From contig NMRB01000115.1 in NCBI GenBank assembly GCA_002633025.1, positions 445,669-509,668 of the forward strand: 64,000 nucleotides of DNA, written 5' to 3'. Origin of the DNA: Notospermus geniculatus (Eukaryota > Nemertea > Pilidiophora > Heteronemertea > Lineidae). Below the pieces are notes generated by a model. The model was not told the DNA's origin. It saw only the letters and a program-made list of their open reading frames with translations, and searched no databases. Positions 44,729 to 56,930 of this stretch are shown in pieces. Position 1 is the first letter of the stretch. Each line of letters begins with the position of its first letter. Position numbers and translations under genes: made by a program.

Positions 44729-45125
44729 AGTGAGGTTTCGGAAATCTGACGAAACACGAAGTACGAAATACGAAATTCAACTTCATTTCCAGAACCTAAT
44801 GTATTTCTGGAGATGGTAGGTACCACAAATGTCCCTCCTGCCAGTGCGTCTTTTAGCATATCATGTTAGACCGAAAGAGTTATGGTGCATCTTCCACTTG
44901 AAATTTCCACTTCGTATCTACGAAGTGGAAACGAAAGATAAACTTCAAAGTTTAATATACACCGTAACTCTATCGGTCTAACGCCATACGCTAAAAGACG
45001 CTCTTGCAGCAGGCAATATTTGCGGTACCAACCATTTCGTGAAATACATGTACATTACGTCATGGAAATGAAGTCCAATTTCGTATTTCGTACTTCGTTT
45101 TTCGTCAGATTTGCGAAACCTCCCT
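44729..45125. mobile_element. Family D inverted-repeat element, most complete copy
   Basis: GTGAGGTTTCGGAAATCTGA at the left, GTCAGATTTGCGAAACCTCC at the right. The centre is the short palindrome CCACTTCGTATCTACGAAGTGG. The full length of about 397 bp gives the family's form without nested insertions. Confidence 0.92.
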
Positions 45126-45787
45126 ACCAACATCTCTAATCCAACATGGCTGAAAGTCAATACCATTGCAGCGGGGCGCACAAACTTCTTTTTTTTTGTT
45201 TGGCACGAAATCTTCCAAACAAATACTAGACTCATTACTTGAAATTTTGTCTTTAAGGAGGATGGATGGGGCATAGATCTCGAGGTAAATTCTCAACTGC
45301 TTCCAGCATGATGACATGAATAACTGATATCCATATCAACTTAACTTTGCCTGAATTCCTGACTGTGTGACGTACATTGGTTTGTGCATAATGGCATTCA
45401 AATGAAGCCAACTCCCTTGAAGGAGATATAAGTTATTATATATGTATATACCTATAATGTTATCCATCATGTAGGTTCTTATGACGATGTCCAACTTGGT
45501 TACCATGTTACCATAGGATTCAGGCCAAAGTTAAGTTCATATGGGCCTCTGCAGGCCATGTTCTATTGACATGGCATAATGCATGTTGTGAATAGGAGCC
45601 TCATACACAGTTGCATGAGTGGTTGTCTTCCGTAGGTTACACAGAAGATTTAAGATTGGTCTGTGTACAGGTCAGCCTGTAATCAAACTCAATAAGACTG
45701 GCTGACTCTTCTTTATAAAAAGGGTACTTCCCCCCAATTGCAGCCGATTCTTATATCCTCGAGAATCGGTTTAAATGATACAGACAT

Positions 45788-46104
45788 AATACCCACACAG
45801 GCAAAATGACGTACATACGGCGGACGTACAGCTACTTTTATATCCGCCGTATAGTACAATGGATCATCCTCTGGACGTCCGGTGTACGTATGGCTTACGT
45901 ACGGAAAAATATGTCCGCCGAGTATATGCCGTACATATGGCATACGTACGGCATACGCCATATATTCCGCGTACACACGACGACGTACATACAAATTGAA
46001 TCTAGCTACTTTTATATACGGTATATATACGCAACCAGGACTGGCGGACGTATGCCGTATATACGCCATACGTCCGCCAGATGTACGTCATTTTCCCTGT
46101 GTAG
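45788..46104. mobile_element. ACGTAC-rich inverted-repeat element
   Basis: ACACAGGCAAAATGACGTAC at the left and GTACGTCATTTTCCCTGTGT at the right. The interior is packed with self-complementary GTACGTATG, CATACGTACGG and GGCGGACGTA words, unlike the AT-rich surroundings. Several overlapping frames on both strands follow from this and are not genes. Confidence 0.9.
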
Positions 46105-46835
46105 ACTTGTATTGTTTTCGACCGTAATATTAAAGCTGAACATTGTTGTACAGGGTACATATAGTTTTTTTTGGGGGGGGGGGGTTGCAGCCACCATGAT
46201 CTGATATATGACTGCTTACAGAACAGTTTTGTGCACATACGATACCTCCCGTTGCATTTCTAGATTGGCGAGCTTGGGTGAACCTTGCCTGCCCACAATT
46301 TAGCAAGCCCTGATGCAAATCAATGTCTAGACCACTCTAATATGAAGCCAATTAACAGAAAATGATGATCATCTATGTGCTTCGTAGAATCTCATGTTAG
46401 CAAAGTTAGTTTTGTAATGTTGCTCTTCAAATTTCTGAATGTTGTAGTTAATATCATAGTCAAAAATACTCACAAGTCAAAATAACTAGATTAGGCGATA
46501 AAAATTGTACCTTAGCTGAGTTTTTTATCAGTGTGCAGACTAGAAATATATTGCCACCAAATATGGTTTGTCATCATGTAACGTAGTGTGTCTGCAGTTG
46601 TGCAGGCCATGCAACGTGTGCATGATGACTGTCCGCTTGTACACTGAATGTGTTTTCTAAAAACAGGTTCGGAATTTCTGTGCAGAGCACTAACACGCAG
46701 TTAAGACATTCATTGCCCACAAGCTGCAAATGGTATAAGGAATTGATAAACCTTATCAATTTCTGATGTATAAGTTTCGAAGACGGTTGGGATGTGCTCT
46801 TAAAGTAATGATGCTCAACTAGATGCTTGTAAATA

Positions 46836-47212
46836 GCCGTGGTTACACTACATAAAATCCCCGGGTTTTTTGCGGTCACACCTACATTTGTATGAATTGC
46901 CGGGCTTCAAGAAACCCGTGTCTGAAAAACACGAGTTTTTGAGACACGGCCATCTCGCCGTGCTTTCCGAAATCCCCGTGTGTTCGTTAGTTCTTCGCAC
47001 GGCGACAGATGGCGCAGCCATTATGTGACGTCGTTTTCGCGCCTGTGCCAATTCAGAAATGACCGAAGAGTCAATGTTTGCAGCGCAACTCTCGCCGGGC
47101 TACTTAACTACAGTGTAGTATAGTGTGACCTCTCGCCGGGATTTTCGTACACACGGGTTTGACACGGGTCTGGAAAAACACGGGTATTTTATGTAGTGTA
47201 ACTACGGCTTAT
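46836..47212. mobile_element. 375-bp inverted-repeat element (AGCCGTGGTTACACTACAT)
   Basis: AGCCGTGGTTACACTACATA with TATGTAGTGTAACTACGGCT at the other end; AAAATCCCCGGG, AACCCGTGTCTGAAAAACAC and GGGTCTGGAAAAACACGGG repeat inside in both orientations. Confidence 0.88.
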
Positions 47213-47481
47213 GTTGTATACTTTCAATTCATGTAGTGTAATTATACATGTCACTATGTCAGAGTTAGTTTGGACATGTGCATAAAATGTGTTCTTGGAT
47301 TGAACTCGTGGGTCAGGCTAAAGCATTTTCTCTCTCATGAAATGCTCTTCTGCTTAGAGTTATGATCGTGCTTAATGTCAGTGATTACAACTTGTCGCTG
47401 ATATTGGCTGACATTGCATTTCATGCATGGTACATGACACATAATGCATGCATGTTCAGATTCAGATGATTGACTGAATCT

Positions 47482-47690
47482 TAGGGCCGTATGCTTGGGT
47501 CGGACTTCAGCCACATTTTCATTAAAGTCTGACTTGTGATTTCAAAAATGGTGTTAACACGTGTTAACAGCAACACCATGTTAAACACCAACTTCGAAAT
47601 CACCCAATGCTTCAAGCGAAGAGAAAGTATAACTTCAGCTATGTATACTTTGGGCTATTAAAGTCCGGCCCAAGCACATGGCCCTTAGTC
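47482..47690. mobile_element. Inverted-repeat element GGGCCGTATGCTTGGG with TTA duplication
   Basis: GGGCCGTATGCTTGGGTCGG and CCGGCCCAAGCACATGGCCC are inverted repeats, flanked by TTA on both sides. The centre is GTGTTAACACGTGTTAACA. It shares 3-bp duplication and GGGCCGTAT start with family F. Confidence 0.87.
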
Positions 47691-48105
47691 TTATGGTGAT
47701 GGGTCCTTCAATTGCAGCAGACTACTTCTTTTTCAGCCTGACGATTCACAAAACTTGTTTTCGCAAAGATCCATGAACCCCCCCCCCCCAAAAAAAAATA
47801 CCTGTAAACTGTCAACAGTTAGGAGAAAAATAGTATACATGTAGGCTACTTCAAGCACTGCTGTCACAAGAAGGCCATTTACAAATCTGAAATAACTGTG
47901 TTGGGTGCAGCAGCTAAAACTATGCTGCCACGAGGAGAAGGCCTATTACAAATCTGAAATACATGTACATGTAACTGTGTTAGCTGAAACTATTCANAGA
48001 ATAAGAAAACAGAGTTTTGTGATTCTCTAGGTGATCCTATCCTCCCCTGACGCTAACTTTTCCCTAATATTCCTTTTGTTTGAACCTCCTGTCTTACCAT
48101 TACAG

Positions 48106-48224
48106 CGCCCTCCGTCGCTCTTCCGTCGGCTCATGGGTGTGATGCGGACATCAACAACACGATCGAGTCAGAGCCTCGATTCAGAGCATTCCGATACTGA
48201 GATTAACCCAGATGGCAGTCACAA
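48106..48224 (+). CDS. Cav2: Cav2 exon: C-terminal tail with PPSLFRRLMG motif
   Basis: A 119-nt exon entering in phase 0 and leaving in phase 2. It encodes RPPSLFRRLMGVMRTSTTRS then SQSLDSEHSDTEINPDGSH. The P-SLF...L segment corresponds to the PVSLF stretch in the Cav2.2 tail, the best family landmark beyond the IQ helix. Acceptor CTTACCATTACAG, donor GTAAGA; the last two bases (AA) pair with one base of the exon at 56502 to give asparagine. Serine/threonine-rich, possibly phosphorylated, which is inference. Confidence 0.88.
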
Positions 48225-48476
48225 GTAAGAGTGGGCCCTGTCGAACTGTGTAGACCATATGAATGCCTTCGCTAATCACGTTTTATTTTCAGTTGCTACA
48301 GCTGGTGCTGAAAGTGACAGGCAGATGAGATATGGCACCAATTGATGATATAATACACACTAAGAGAGCAAAAACCATGTTTTTTGGAAAAACGCTCGAA
48401 AAACGATTTTTTTCCATGACAGTCTGTTAACCAAAAAAGTAATGCCATGACGTTTTCCATTTCAATTCAAATCTCT

Positions 48477-48797
48477 AAATTGAGCCCCGGAAGTTGGCAG
48501 GGTGTCCCTTTTCAAATTCTATGTCAAAAGTTTGTTGACCGATCAGAAGCAGGTATTGATTGGTGCGAGGTTGACCTACGTAATCAACCTCGTACCTGGA
48601 TTGTCCCTGATTGGTCAGTCTATAAATGGGAATGACGGCATCATAGATGAATTTGAATTTGAAATTTAGTTGAGCACAACGCAGCATTGAATTCGAATGG
48701 AAGAATGTATGGTGGCCTATTTTGGGGTGCGCGAGACTGTTTGATGTTCGGAAATAGAATTTGAAAAGGGACACCCTGCCAACTTCCGGGGCTCAAG
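48477..48797. mobile_element. 320-bp inverted-repeat element (TTGAGCCCCGGAAGTTGG)
   Basis: TTGAGCCCCGGAAGTTGGCA and TGCCAACTTCCGGGGCTCAA, continuing into GGGTGTCCCTTTTCAAATTC and complement; about 45-bp near-perfect arms. GGTTGACCTACGTAATCAACC is a further internal palindrome. Confidence 0.92.
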
Positions 48798-49639
48798 GTA
48801 GAGAGGGGAATATTTTAGTTACAGTCACATCACACCCTCAGCGCCGTCCTAAATTTTCCGCCGTCTCCATTTGCGAAGAAAATGGCATTATAAAGTACAT
48901 GTACAATGTACATGTACGTGTTGATCGTCATAAGTAAATTGTTGCCATGTCCGTCTAAAAGCCTTCCACTTTCAGTCAACCAAGTACCCCTTTATTCAAA
49001 GCCTAATGACTTTATCTGACTTCGGTATACTTGGCTTTTTCCATGCTCTACAGAATCGGTGAGTACACGCTCAAATTGTTTGGGTTTTTTCCAAAATGCA
49101 TCCTTCGCATAGACATTCTCTAATTGATTAGAATTCCCTCCAAATTTCCATTTTCTGATTCTTACCCGTCTTGGGATTTTTTTTATATTTCGGTCTTTCT
49201 TCTTTAAATTCTCTATATGGTAATGACAGCACATGTTTGCTCTGGTGTCACGGTCACATGTACGCAGTATCAGCACACAGTGTCAAAAAAAATCAAGAAC
49301 AGTAACATGTTGTACCCGTAAATCACCACACACAAAATTATGTAACAGTATTTAGTCTGTTGTCTGACCAGCTTGTGCAGTTTGGTGGAAAGGTCTACCT
49401 CCAATGGTAAAAGTGGTATACATGTAGCTCTTCATGATATGGAAGATTCGGGCCAACTGATACATTGCCGTACACCAGTGTACTTAGTAAAACAAATCAA
49501 CCAGCCATGTTTCCATTCATCAGTACCAAAGATAATGCTGCTTACCATTGGAAAGCAGATGCGTTACACAACAGTGCACTATTTTCTAAAATCTGCACTG
49601 TGACTCAAAAAGTTGTTTCATCAGTGTCTGCTTAGTGAG

Positions 49640-50150
49640 GACTTATTGCTGTGACATATGAACAACATGATCAGCCTTAATACCCACTAATCATAACACC
49701 TCATTGATGTCTGATTAGTGAGTTATTGGTTTTAAAATGTGAACAACATGATCAGCCTTAATACCCACTTATCTGAACATCTCATTGGTGGCTGGTTAGT
49801 GACTGTGAAATGTGAACAATATGATCATGACTAAACCCATTAATCTGAACATTTCATTGATGTCTGATTGAGTTATTTGCTTTTAAAATGTGAACAACAT
49901 GATTACCCTTAATACCCACTTATCTCAACATCTCATTGGTGTCTGATTAGTGACTTAGTGCTTCTGTTCTGAAATGTGAACAATATGATCATGACTCACA
50001 CCCACTAATCTTAACATCTCATTGATGTCTGATTATTGAGTTATTGCTTTTGAAATGTGAACAACATGATCACCCTTAATACCCACTTATCCGAACACCT
50101 CATCGAAGTGTGAGTGAGTTATTGCTTTTGAAACGGGAACAAAATCTTCT
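49640..50150. repeat. Minisatellite, unit about 80 bp
   Basis: About six units with TGTGAACAACATGATCACCC, TTAATACCCACTTATCTGAA, and CATCTCATTGATGTCTGATT then AGTGAGTTATTGCTTTTGAA. Alternate units share variants (AACAATATGATCATGACT), suggesting a two-unit higher-order period. Confidence 0.92.
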
Positions 50151-50585
50151 CTAATACCCAAACTTCTGCACATTTCGTTGAGGCTGGAAAATGTGTTATA
50201 CATGTAGCAACACTCAGATTGGTTCTTTGAATGGACCTGGTAGTAACAACCTTTCCTTGTTTAGGTCCAGGTTGCCAAACTCAAAAGTCAGGTTTTTCCC
50301 TGACCTTAGAACTAGTAGCCTAGAATTTATTTACCTAATTTCTAGGATACATAGACCTAGTTGCTGTACATGTAAATCGTACATACAACTCGTTATGGTA
50401 ACAGGCTATATACAAATCGTCCGGTTACAATGGGGAAAAGGTTTTTTACATTACAAGGTACTCTATCTTTGCCATGTTGGTTAAACAACACCTGGTGTTC
50501 TGGTTGAAATTCTCTGTGAGTTCCACTTTGGTATTAAAGTCTTTCACACTGCATGGGGTATGAGTTTCAGCATGATTCTGATACT

Positions 50586-50737
50586 CGGGAGGTTTAGAAA
50601 TCAAACGATAAACGTAAAGTTTACGACAACGTTATTTTTCACACTACACATTAACCAGATTTTATATTGCATTTTCGGTACAAAAATAACGTTGTCGTTA
50701 ACGTTTGCGTTTCTCGTTTGATTTCTAAACCTCCCTA
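50586..50737. mobile_element. Family C inverted-repeat element, copy 4
   Basis: GGGAGGTTTAGAAATCAAAC to GTTTGATTTCTAAACCTCCC, about 150 bp, nearly identical to the copy at 32000-32150. Confidence 0.93.
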
Positions 50738-52263
50738 CTTTTAAAGAAGTACAACTTATTTATACAAAGTCTTTGTCATTGTGTGCGATACTACATTTTA
50801 GCTTGATCGAACTGAAGACATTGGAATACAACTGGATGTTTTTGTGGATTGACTGAATGGGTAGCATGAAAAGTGACCAACAAAAATGTCTGTATTTGAT
50901 GCAACGACTGTAAAGCTGTCAAAAGCCAAGTCTGCCAAGTATCAAAAATGTAAAAAGTCCAGTATAAATGGCAGAAATTTTCTTAAGATCCAGGGGTACG
51001 TCGTGCATATGGAATACTTTAAGGTGGGGGGGGATCTTATACGCTGGCAATAGATTTATGGAAATCGACTGCCAGATATGCATACAAAATTGACAAGAAC
51101 TAGACACCAATAGTGCATTACGTCATTATAATCGGCATTAGTTATTTGGATTTGATTTCGGTGGAGTTTTTGCAGAGGAAGTTTTCAAATCTATCCCTCT
51201 AATTTCTTTTCCAGAAATTCTCCCATTGTGCATGATTCAAGGTTTCGGTTGTTTTCTTATAAAAATGTTCCACAAATTCTTCTACATGTATAATCATTTA
51301 GAATACGGGTACTGAACAAACATACTTATATAGTGGATTTCTTTGGACTCTTATTTTTTGTTCAACTCGATGTGTCCAATTATTTCTATCAGCAAAATGT
51401 TCCTTAAAATGAAACAGCAGCTTGTTACTACTGCTTATAATAAACTGCTCGCACAACGTCATCTTCAGTCATCGATCTAGTACCAGACCGTAAAATTTTA
51501 CAGTTGGTCCCTGTCGCGCAGATATATGCCGAGATAAAGGGGTCATTGTCAGACTATGAAAATATGACTTTGTGTATCCCTTACCAAGCCCTGGAAAAAT
51601 ATCAACCATTGTGATTAATTCTTATCAGTAGTCGTAGGAAATTATTAGCTAATTAATTATTACTACTAAATTAATATTTAGTAGTCGTAGTAAATTATTA
51701 CTAACTTTATTACTATGATGTCCTTGAATGACTATTCAGAATCTCTCACCTTTTGAGACGAATTTTACCATTTATACTGGACTTAACATTCCTTTTTATG
51801 TTGCTGCCCGATTGACTTTCATTTTTATGTCGTACGAAAAAGTACCCATCATTGCTCACTCTAATGGTAGCCAATGAAAATACCAGAATGAGAACCGAAT
51901 GCACAAAATTTTAATATTGACCAAATTTTATGTTTCATAAGAGCGTGCTACTTATGCAAGAGGACACATTTTCCCACATATCTACACTTGCTGCAACAGC
52001 GTATTAAATTCCTGCAATGTCAGTTCGACGCAGTCTAGAGCGTCACATCAGCAACTGAGAAAAGAGTCGATTGCCATATTACCAACTGTAAATAGAGTGG
52101 ATAAGACTCGTAGATAATTCTGGTGTTCCCTCCAGAAAGGTTCTGCATTCCCTTCTCATTTCTGTTCCTCTGCTTTATGTGGACTTGACGTCCTATTTAA
52201 GAGTAAAACTATAAATGGGAGTAAGACTATGCACTCTTGCCTGAAAGTATGGATATATTACCA

Positions 52264-52560
52264 TCCCAGGAGATAAATCTTACTAGAATCTTATAATTTT
52301 CTTAGTAAGTATCTTTCAGTTCCTTAGTAAGAAAAACTTTAAGATTCTTTTTATGAGATTCTTATACGACTTTTCATAGTAAGATTTTTCTTATAAGATT
52401 CTTGTGAGAAAAATCTTTAAAATCTTTCTAAGATTTTTCCGACTAATATCTTATTAGAAAAATCTTAGTAAGGTTTTTCCCACTAATAGGCCTATCTTCC
52501 TTAGAAATAGCAAAGATACTTACTAAGAATATTATAAGATTATAAGTAAGATTTATGTTA
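52264..52560. mobile_element. Family A inverted-repeat element, copy 8
   Basis: CCCAGGAGATAAATCTTACT at the left, TATAAGTAAGATTTATGTTA at the right; the last CCTGGG is lost. The interior is AAGATTTTTC/GAAAAATCTT words. Confidence 0.88.
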
Positions 52561-52847
52561 TATCTTTTTTACCCTTCTTATGAAGGGTCAAGAAGGGTTT
52601 TGCAATCTAACAAGAATGGTCCTTTTATTTACTTTTGAACTTGGTACATGTATTGAATGGACCCTGGCATAAATGATTTTCTAAATGGTCCGGATGCAAT
52701 AGATCTGTATTTGAATTTTGTGTAATTAAGGAACGAACCGTGTATCAATTCTTTCTCATTTCAATCGGGTAGATTCCATACATTTGGGCATGATGTGCAT
52801 GACATGGAAATGTCAACGCGAGCACATCAGAGAGAGTTTATAAGAGA

Positions 52848-52968
52848 TCGTCCTGCTGACGGTAACACTAACGTTAACGTTAGTTTTTACATTACAAATG
52901 TACATCAGAAATAGCGTTAGCGTTAGTGACCGTCAACTGAGCGATTTCCTAACCTTTCGAATATTGTC
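52848..52968. repeat. Short inverted repeat with ACTAACGTTAACGTTAGT core
   Basis: GTTTATAAGAGATCG and CGATTTCCTAAC weakly pair; GACGGTAACACTAACG pairs with CGTTAGTGACCGTC. Probably a diverged member of the GGGAG...CTCCC group. Confidence 0.6.
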
Positions 52969-53232
52969 AGGATTATCACCCAATATTGCAAGCTTGACAA
53001 TTTGTCACTCTTACACTTCATTCTCGTTTGCCATCGATAAATAATTTTCCATTTATTCCTAATGCATTTGCACTTAATTAAGTTGCATGGATTTTCGATA
53101 TTACTTTGCAATTTTCTGTAGCCACTGTTTGTTTAATCAAACCAAATGTCTTGAACGTCATAATGTTCAAGTTTTTGAAGCATTGAACGGTTGCGTAGAG
53201 TCGCAATCCTACCTCTCGGTTCTTGGAAAAGC

Positions 53233-53680
53233 CTTTCATGAAATTAAAGGAACTATCTTCCTTTTCATGAAATTAAAGGAACTATCTTCCTTTTCATGAA
53301 ATTAAAGGAACTGTCTTCCTTTTCATGAGATTAAAGGAACTGTCTTCCTTTTCATGAGATTAAAGGAACTACATGTATCTTCCTTTCCATGAAATTAAAG
53401 GAACTATCTCCCTTTTCATGAAATTAAAGGAACTATCTTCCTTTTCATGAAATTAAAGGAACTATCTTCCTTTTCATGAAATTAAAGGAACCATCTTCCT
53501 TTTCATGAAATTAAAGGAACCATCTTCCTTTTCATGAAATTAAAGGAACTGTCTTCCTTTTCATGAGATTAAAGGAACTGTCTTCCTTTTCATGAGATTA
53601 AAGGAACTACATGTATCTTCCTTTCCATGAAATTAAAGGAACTATCTCCCTTTTCATGAAATTAAAGGGACTATCTTCAG
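53233..53680. repeat. 29-bp minisatellite with higher-order period
   Basis: About fifteen units of CTTCCTTTTCATGAAATTAA followed by AGGAACTAT. Units carrying GAGATT, then the insertion ACATGT, then TTTCC, then CTCCC occur in the same order twice (marker at 53371 and 53609). So a block of about 238 bp, eight units, has itself been duplicated. Confidence 0.95.
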
Positions 53681-53874
53681 GGGCAAAAGCATGAATAAAA
53701 TCTGAAACAGTTTAAGCTTTATCTGAAGCTTTATCTGTTTAAAATTTCGCCATAAATGTTAGAATTCTGCATGACTTTTCCATATTGCACCATGGACCAA
53801 TTTTTGCTGAGCAAACCAAGAAAGAATTTTTGCAGACTACGTGTGGCTGATGCAGTCTTCTCATCAGCCACTAC

Positions 53875-54235
53875 GGGTGCAGTTTAAAGAATTTCCGTCA
53901 GCCACGTGGTGTGCAGTTGCAGGAATTCCCATGAGCCACTTTGGTGCAGTTGTGGGAATTCCCATCAACCTCCTCGTGTGCAGTTGCGGGAATTCTCATA
54001 TCAACCACCTGGTGGTGCAGTTGCAGGAATTCCCATTGAGCCACTTTGGTGCAGCTGCGGGAATTCCCATCAACCTCCTCGTGTGCAGTTGCGGGAATTC
54101 TCATATCAGCCACCTGGCGGTGCAGTTGCAGAAATTCCCATCACCCACCTGGAGTTGCTGGAATTCCCATCAGCTACTGGGGGTGCAGTTGTGGAAATGT
54201 CCATCTGCCACCTTCGGAGTAGTTATTGGGATTTC
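53875..54235. repeat. Minisatellite, unit about 30-37 bp
   Basis: About ten imperfect units of GGTGCAGTTGCGGGAATTCC followed by CATCAACCACCT. A two- or three-unit block (TTTGGTGCAG...CTCCTCGTGTGCAG...TCATATCA) is repeated. The frames through it on both strands are repeat artefacts. Confidence 0.92.
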
Positions 54236-54416
54236 TGTCCGTTTACCTTGGGTCTCGCTATGGGAATCTCTGTCTCTAACCGCCAAATGTCCCCCATATC
54301 GTGTTATGATAATGACTGACAGAAAGTTAGTTTCCCAGAAACTCAGGTGTATGCAGTGCATGCTGGTTAACTCCCACGAATATTCCCCTGTCAGTTTACT
54401 AACTGAGTGGGTACAA

Positions 54417-54751
54417 CCCAGGACATAAATCTTACAAAGAATCTTATAATTTTCTAAGTATCGTAGCTATTTCTTACTAAGATATTGGTAAGAAAAATCT
54501 TAATATTTCGATTTTTTCTTGTAAGATTCTGATAAAAATTTTCTTAGTAAGATTTTTCTTGTAAGATTCTTGTAACAAAAATTTTTAAAATCTAACAAAG
54601 ATTTTCTTACTTATATCTTATAAGAAAATTGTTACTAAGAAAAATCCTATCAGAAAAGTCTTAGTAAGATTTTACTTACTAGCAACTTTCTAAGAAACAC
54701 TAAGATACTCACTAACATAATAAGATTCTTAGTAAGATTTTTTGTCCTGGG
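54417..54751. mobile_element. Family A inverted-repeat element, copy 9
   Basis: CCCAGGACATAAATCTTACA and TAAGATTTTTTGTCCTGGG with the usual TTATAATTTTC next to the left end. Both CCCAGGAC tips are intact. Confidence 0.92.
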
Positions 54752-55048
54752 AAATCCTTGCTAATCTGTATCACTACTGCTTGGTCATTGTCAATTTACA
54801 TTTTGAATCACCGTCATTTTGGAACATTAACTTATCCTTGTTGCCTGATAATTTTGCACCAGATAATTTGCACCTTTTGAATCATCCTCCCTGATATGAT
54901 ATTGATGTTGTCGTCCTCGCTTGATCCATCTCTTAACTAGCAGTCTGCTGTACTCAGTGTTACGCACAATACTAGCTTGCACATAGGTCAACTTCGGGAA
55001 AGAAGCATTTCACATAGAAAATATATCCTGACGTGAAGCAGCAGAAAA

Positions 55049-55274
55049 NNNNNNNNNNNNNNNNNNNNNNNNNNNNNNNNNNNNNNNNNNNNNNNNNNNN
55101 NNNNNNNNNNNNNNNNNNNNNNNNNNNNNNNNNNNNNNNNNNNNNNNNNNNNNNNNNNNNNNNNNNNNNNNNNNNNNNNNNNNNNNNNNNNNNNNNNNNN
55201 NNNNNNNNNNNNNNNNNNNNNNNNNNNNNNNNNNNNNNNNNNNNNNNNNNNNNNNNNNNNNNNNNNNNNNNNNN
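55049..55274. other. Assembly gap (226 Ns)
   Basis: A run of N inside the intron between tail exons at 48106 and 56502. An exon could be hidden here, though phases on either side already match. Confidence 1.
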
Positions 55275-56501
55275 ACTACAGAATTCGACAAAGTCAAATT
55301 TCACAATGGGCAGACAATTCTGAAATCAACAAACCGTTGGTGTCACCTTGGACATGTTGGGTCTTCTTCTGTGCGCATTCCGACTCATTTTGTCGTGCCG
55401 TGTCACATATTAATGTTGTAAAAATAATTTTTAACCCACACGAAAACCATTGTTCCTGATACGTTAGCTTTGTACATGTAACTTGCTTCATCAAGTCACG
55501 CTTAAAGTTTCGCTTAACTTTTCTTGTCGTAGTAACATCACCACTTTTTAGTGCATACAGTATTATCAACCTTTGGCTTGGATATCAACTGATCATGATG
55601 AAATATGGTGTTAAATGATGAAGGCCCATTGCTCTGCACTCTTTGACTGCTTTTTCATCATTTTTTTTCCTGTCAATAATCTTGGTGTTTGAACCTGTTG
55701 AATTGCTTTTACCTGCATACAGGTTAATGCCAATAATAAATTTTGTATGGTGGATTTTTTACGAGACATTACTTCACAAGTAGGTGGAAGCTACCACAGC
55801 TAACGAAATATTCACGGGTTATTCAGAGATGTCGTGGAGTCTGGTACATCTATACATGGTACCCCTAACTTACCTGTACCTCTAAGGGTATCGAAATAGT
55901 TGGACTTATTTGCCAGATGTATCCTAGATTTTTTTGGTGACATGTTCAGTTATGGTATAGAAATGCGATTTAAACGTTTCATCTATTCGTCCTTTGTATT
56001 TTTTTTCAGGACCTTTGTCTTGACAAGTGTCAAATAATTATTAGTTTTTCATGATAACACATTTTGTTGTGCCAGTGCCTCGTGAAAATGCAACTGTCGT
56101 GTGGTATTTATCGTCACCCGTTTTATGTAACTTAACAAATAACGCTGATCACAGAGCCTTTGTGAAACATCGTTCACTGGCCACAAACACCAATTCAACT
56201 GGCAATTGCTACTTATTGCAGTGTAAATTTTGTGTTGGCATGTACGTACATCGAACCATCTGTTTGTAATGGGATGTTCGCTGTTTTAGGAAACTGAGCA
56301 AAATTCAGTCCTTCAAACAGCAACACAAAGTTTGAAGTCACATTTTGACACTTCGTACATGTACATGCAAAAGCTTTGGTCATACTTGGTCACCAACATC
56401 ACATCTTGTGGAAGGTCCAAAATGGTGCAAATGTGTTGAACACGGTTTCAAACTATTGAAAACTGGTGCAAAATTTAAACAAGGATGAGGTTTTGTTCCA
56501 G

Positions 56502-56610
56502 CAGCACCGACAAACATGGTGAGAAAACCTGGACCCGCTCTTTCAGTTTCCTACGCCGTGTGAGCAGCAAGAAGAAGAAAGACCATACGGGAGAAAATCT
56601 CAGTGCACAG
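56502..56610 (+). CDS. Cav2: Cav2 exon: C-terminal tail, basic segment
   Basis: A 109-nt exon: its first base completes an asparagine with the previous exon, then STDKHGEKTWTRSFSFLRRV, SSKKKKDHTGENLSAQ. Acceptor TTTTGTTCCAG; a second AG three bases on (CAG) would remove one residue (NAGNAG-type acceptor), and both keep the frame. Donor GTAGGT, phase 0 out. The KKKK run and RSFSFLRR make it a strongly basic stretch of the cytosolic tail. No named domain. Confidence 0.82.
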
Positions 56611-56666
56611 GTAGGTGGCGCTAGAATTTACTGTCGAATTGAAAATACTGGCGACTCAAAGAGGCC

Positions 56667-56930
56667 TTAAGGCTGGGGGCTACCTATGCCGACTTTATTG
56701 ACGCTCTTTGAAAACAAGCGTCCTAACATATTCATGACAAAAAGTAACACACTGATGTTAACGAAATGTTTTAGCTACAACCTTTAGGCTCCCGTTCTGT
56801 GAAAGAATTGTTCATTTTGACTAATTACGATGGAGTTAATTTCTGAATGTGAATGACTGGTCGCACAAAGGCCAGTTCCGTGGATTGCCACTAGGGAATG
56901 AGCTCAGCTATAGGTAGCCCCCAACCTTAA
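56667..56930. mobile_element. 264-bp inverted-repeat element (TTAAGGCTGGGGGCTACC)
   Basis: TTAAGGCTGGGGGCTACCTA and TAGGTAGCCCCCAACCTTAA form the ends. It begins 56 bases after the donor of the exon at 56502 and abuts the next element directly. Confidence 0.9.

Larger units (their letters stand above)
42974..48105. other. 5.1-kb intron in the C-terminal tail
   Basis: Holds a diverged inverted repeat (arms 43230-43328 and 43551-43660), a 40-bp minisatellite (44170-44480), a family D element (44729-45125), an ACGTAC-rich inverted-repeat element (45788-46104), a poly-G tract near 46170, and inverted-repeat elements at 46836-47212 and 47482-47690. A single N is at 47997. Confidence 0.75.
48225..56501. 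other. 8.3-kb intron in the C-terminal tail
   Basis: Contains inverted-repeat elements at 48477-48797 and 52848-52968, minisatellites at 49640-50150, 53233-53680 and 53875-54235, family C at 50586-50737, family A at 52264-52560 and 54417-54751, and the assembly gap at 55049-55274. The stretches 50760-52260 and 55275-56501 show nothing I can name. Confidence 0.75.

Noticed and set aside
53233-53680. CRISPR-like regular repeats
   Set aside because: Units are contiguous without unique spacers, and this is an animal intron.
53841-54428. 195-codon + strand frame with antisense partners
   Set aside because: The sequence is a tandem repeat (GVQLREF-like units), open on both strands because of repeat composition.
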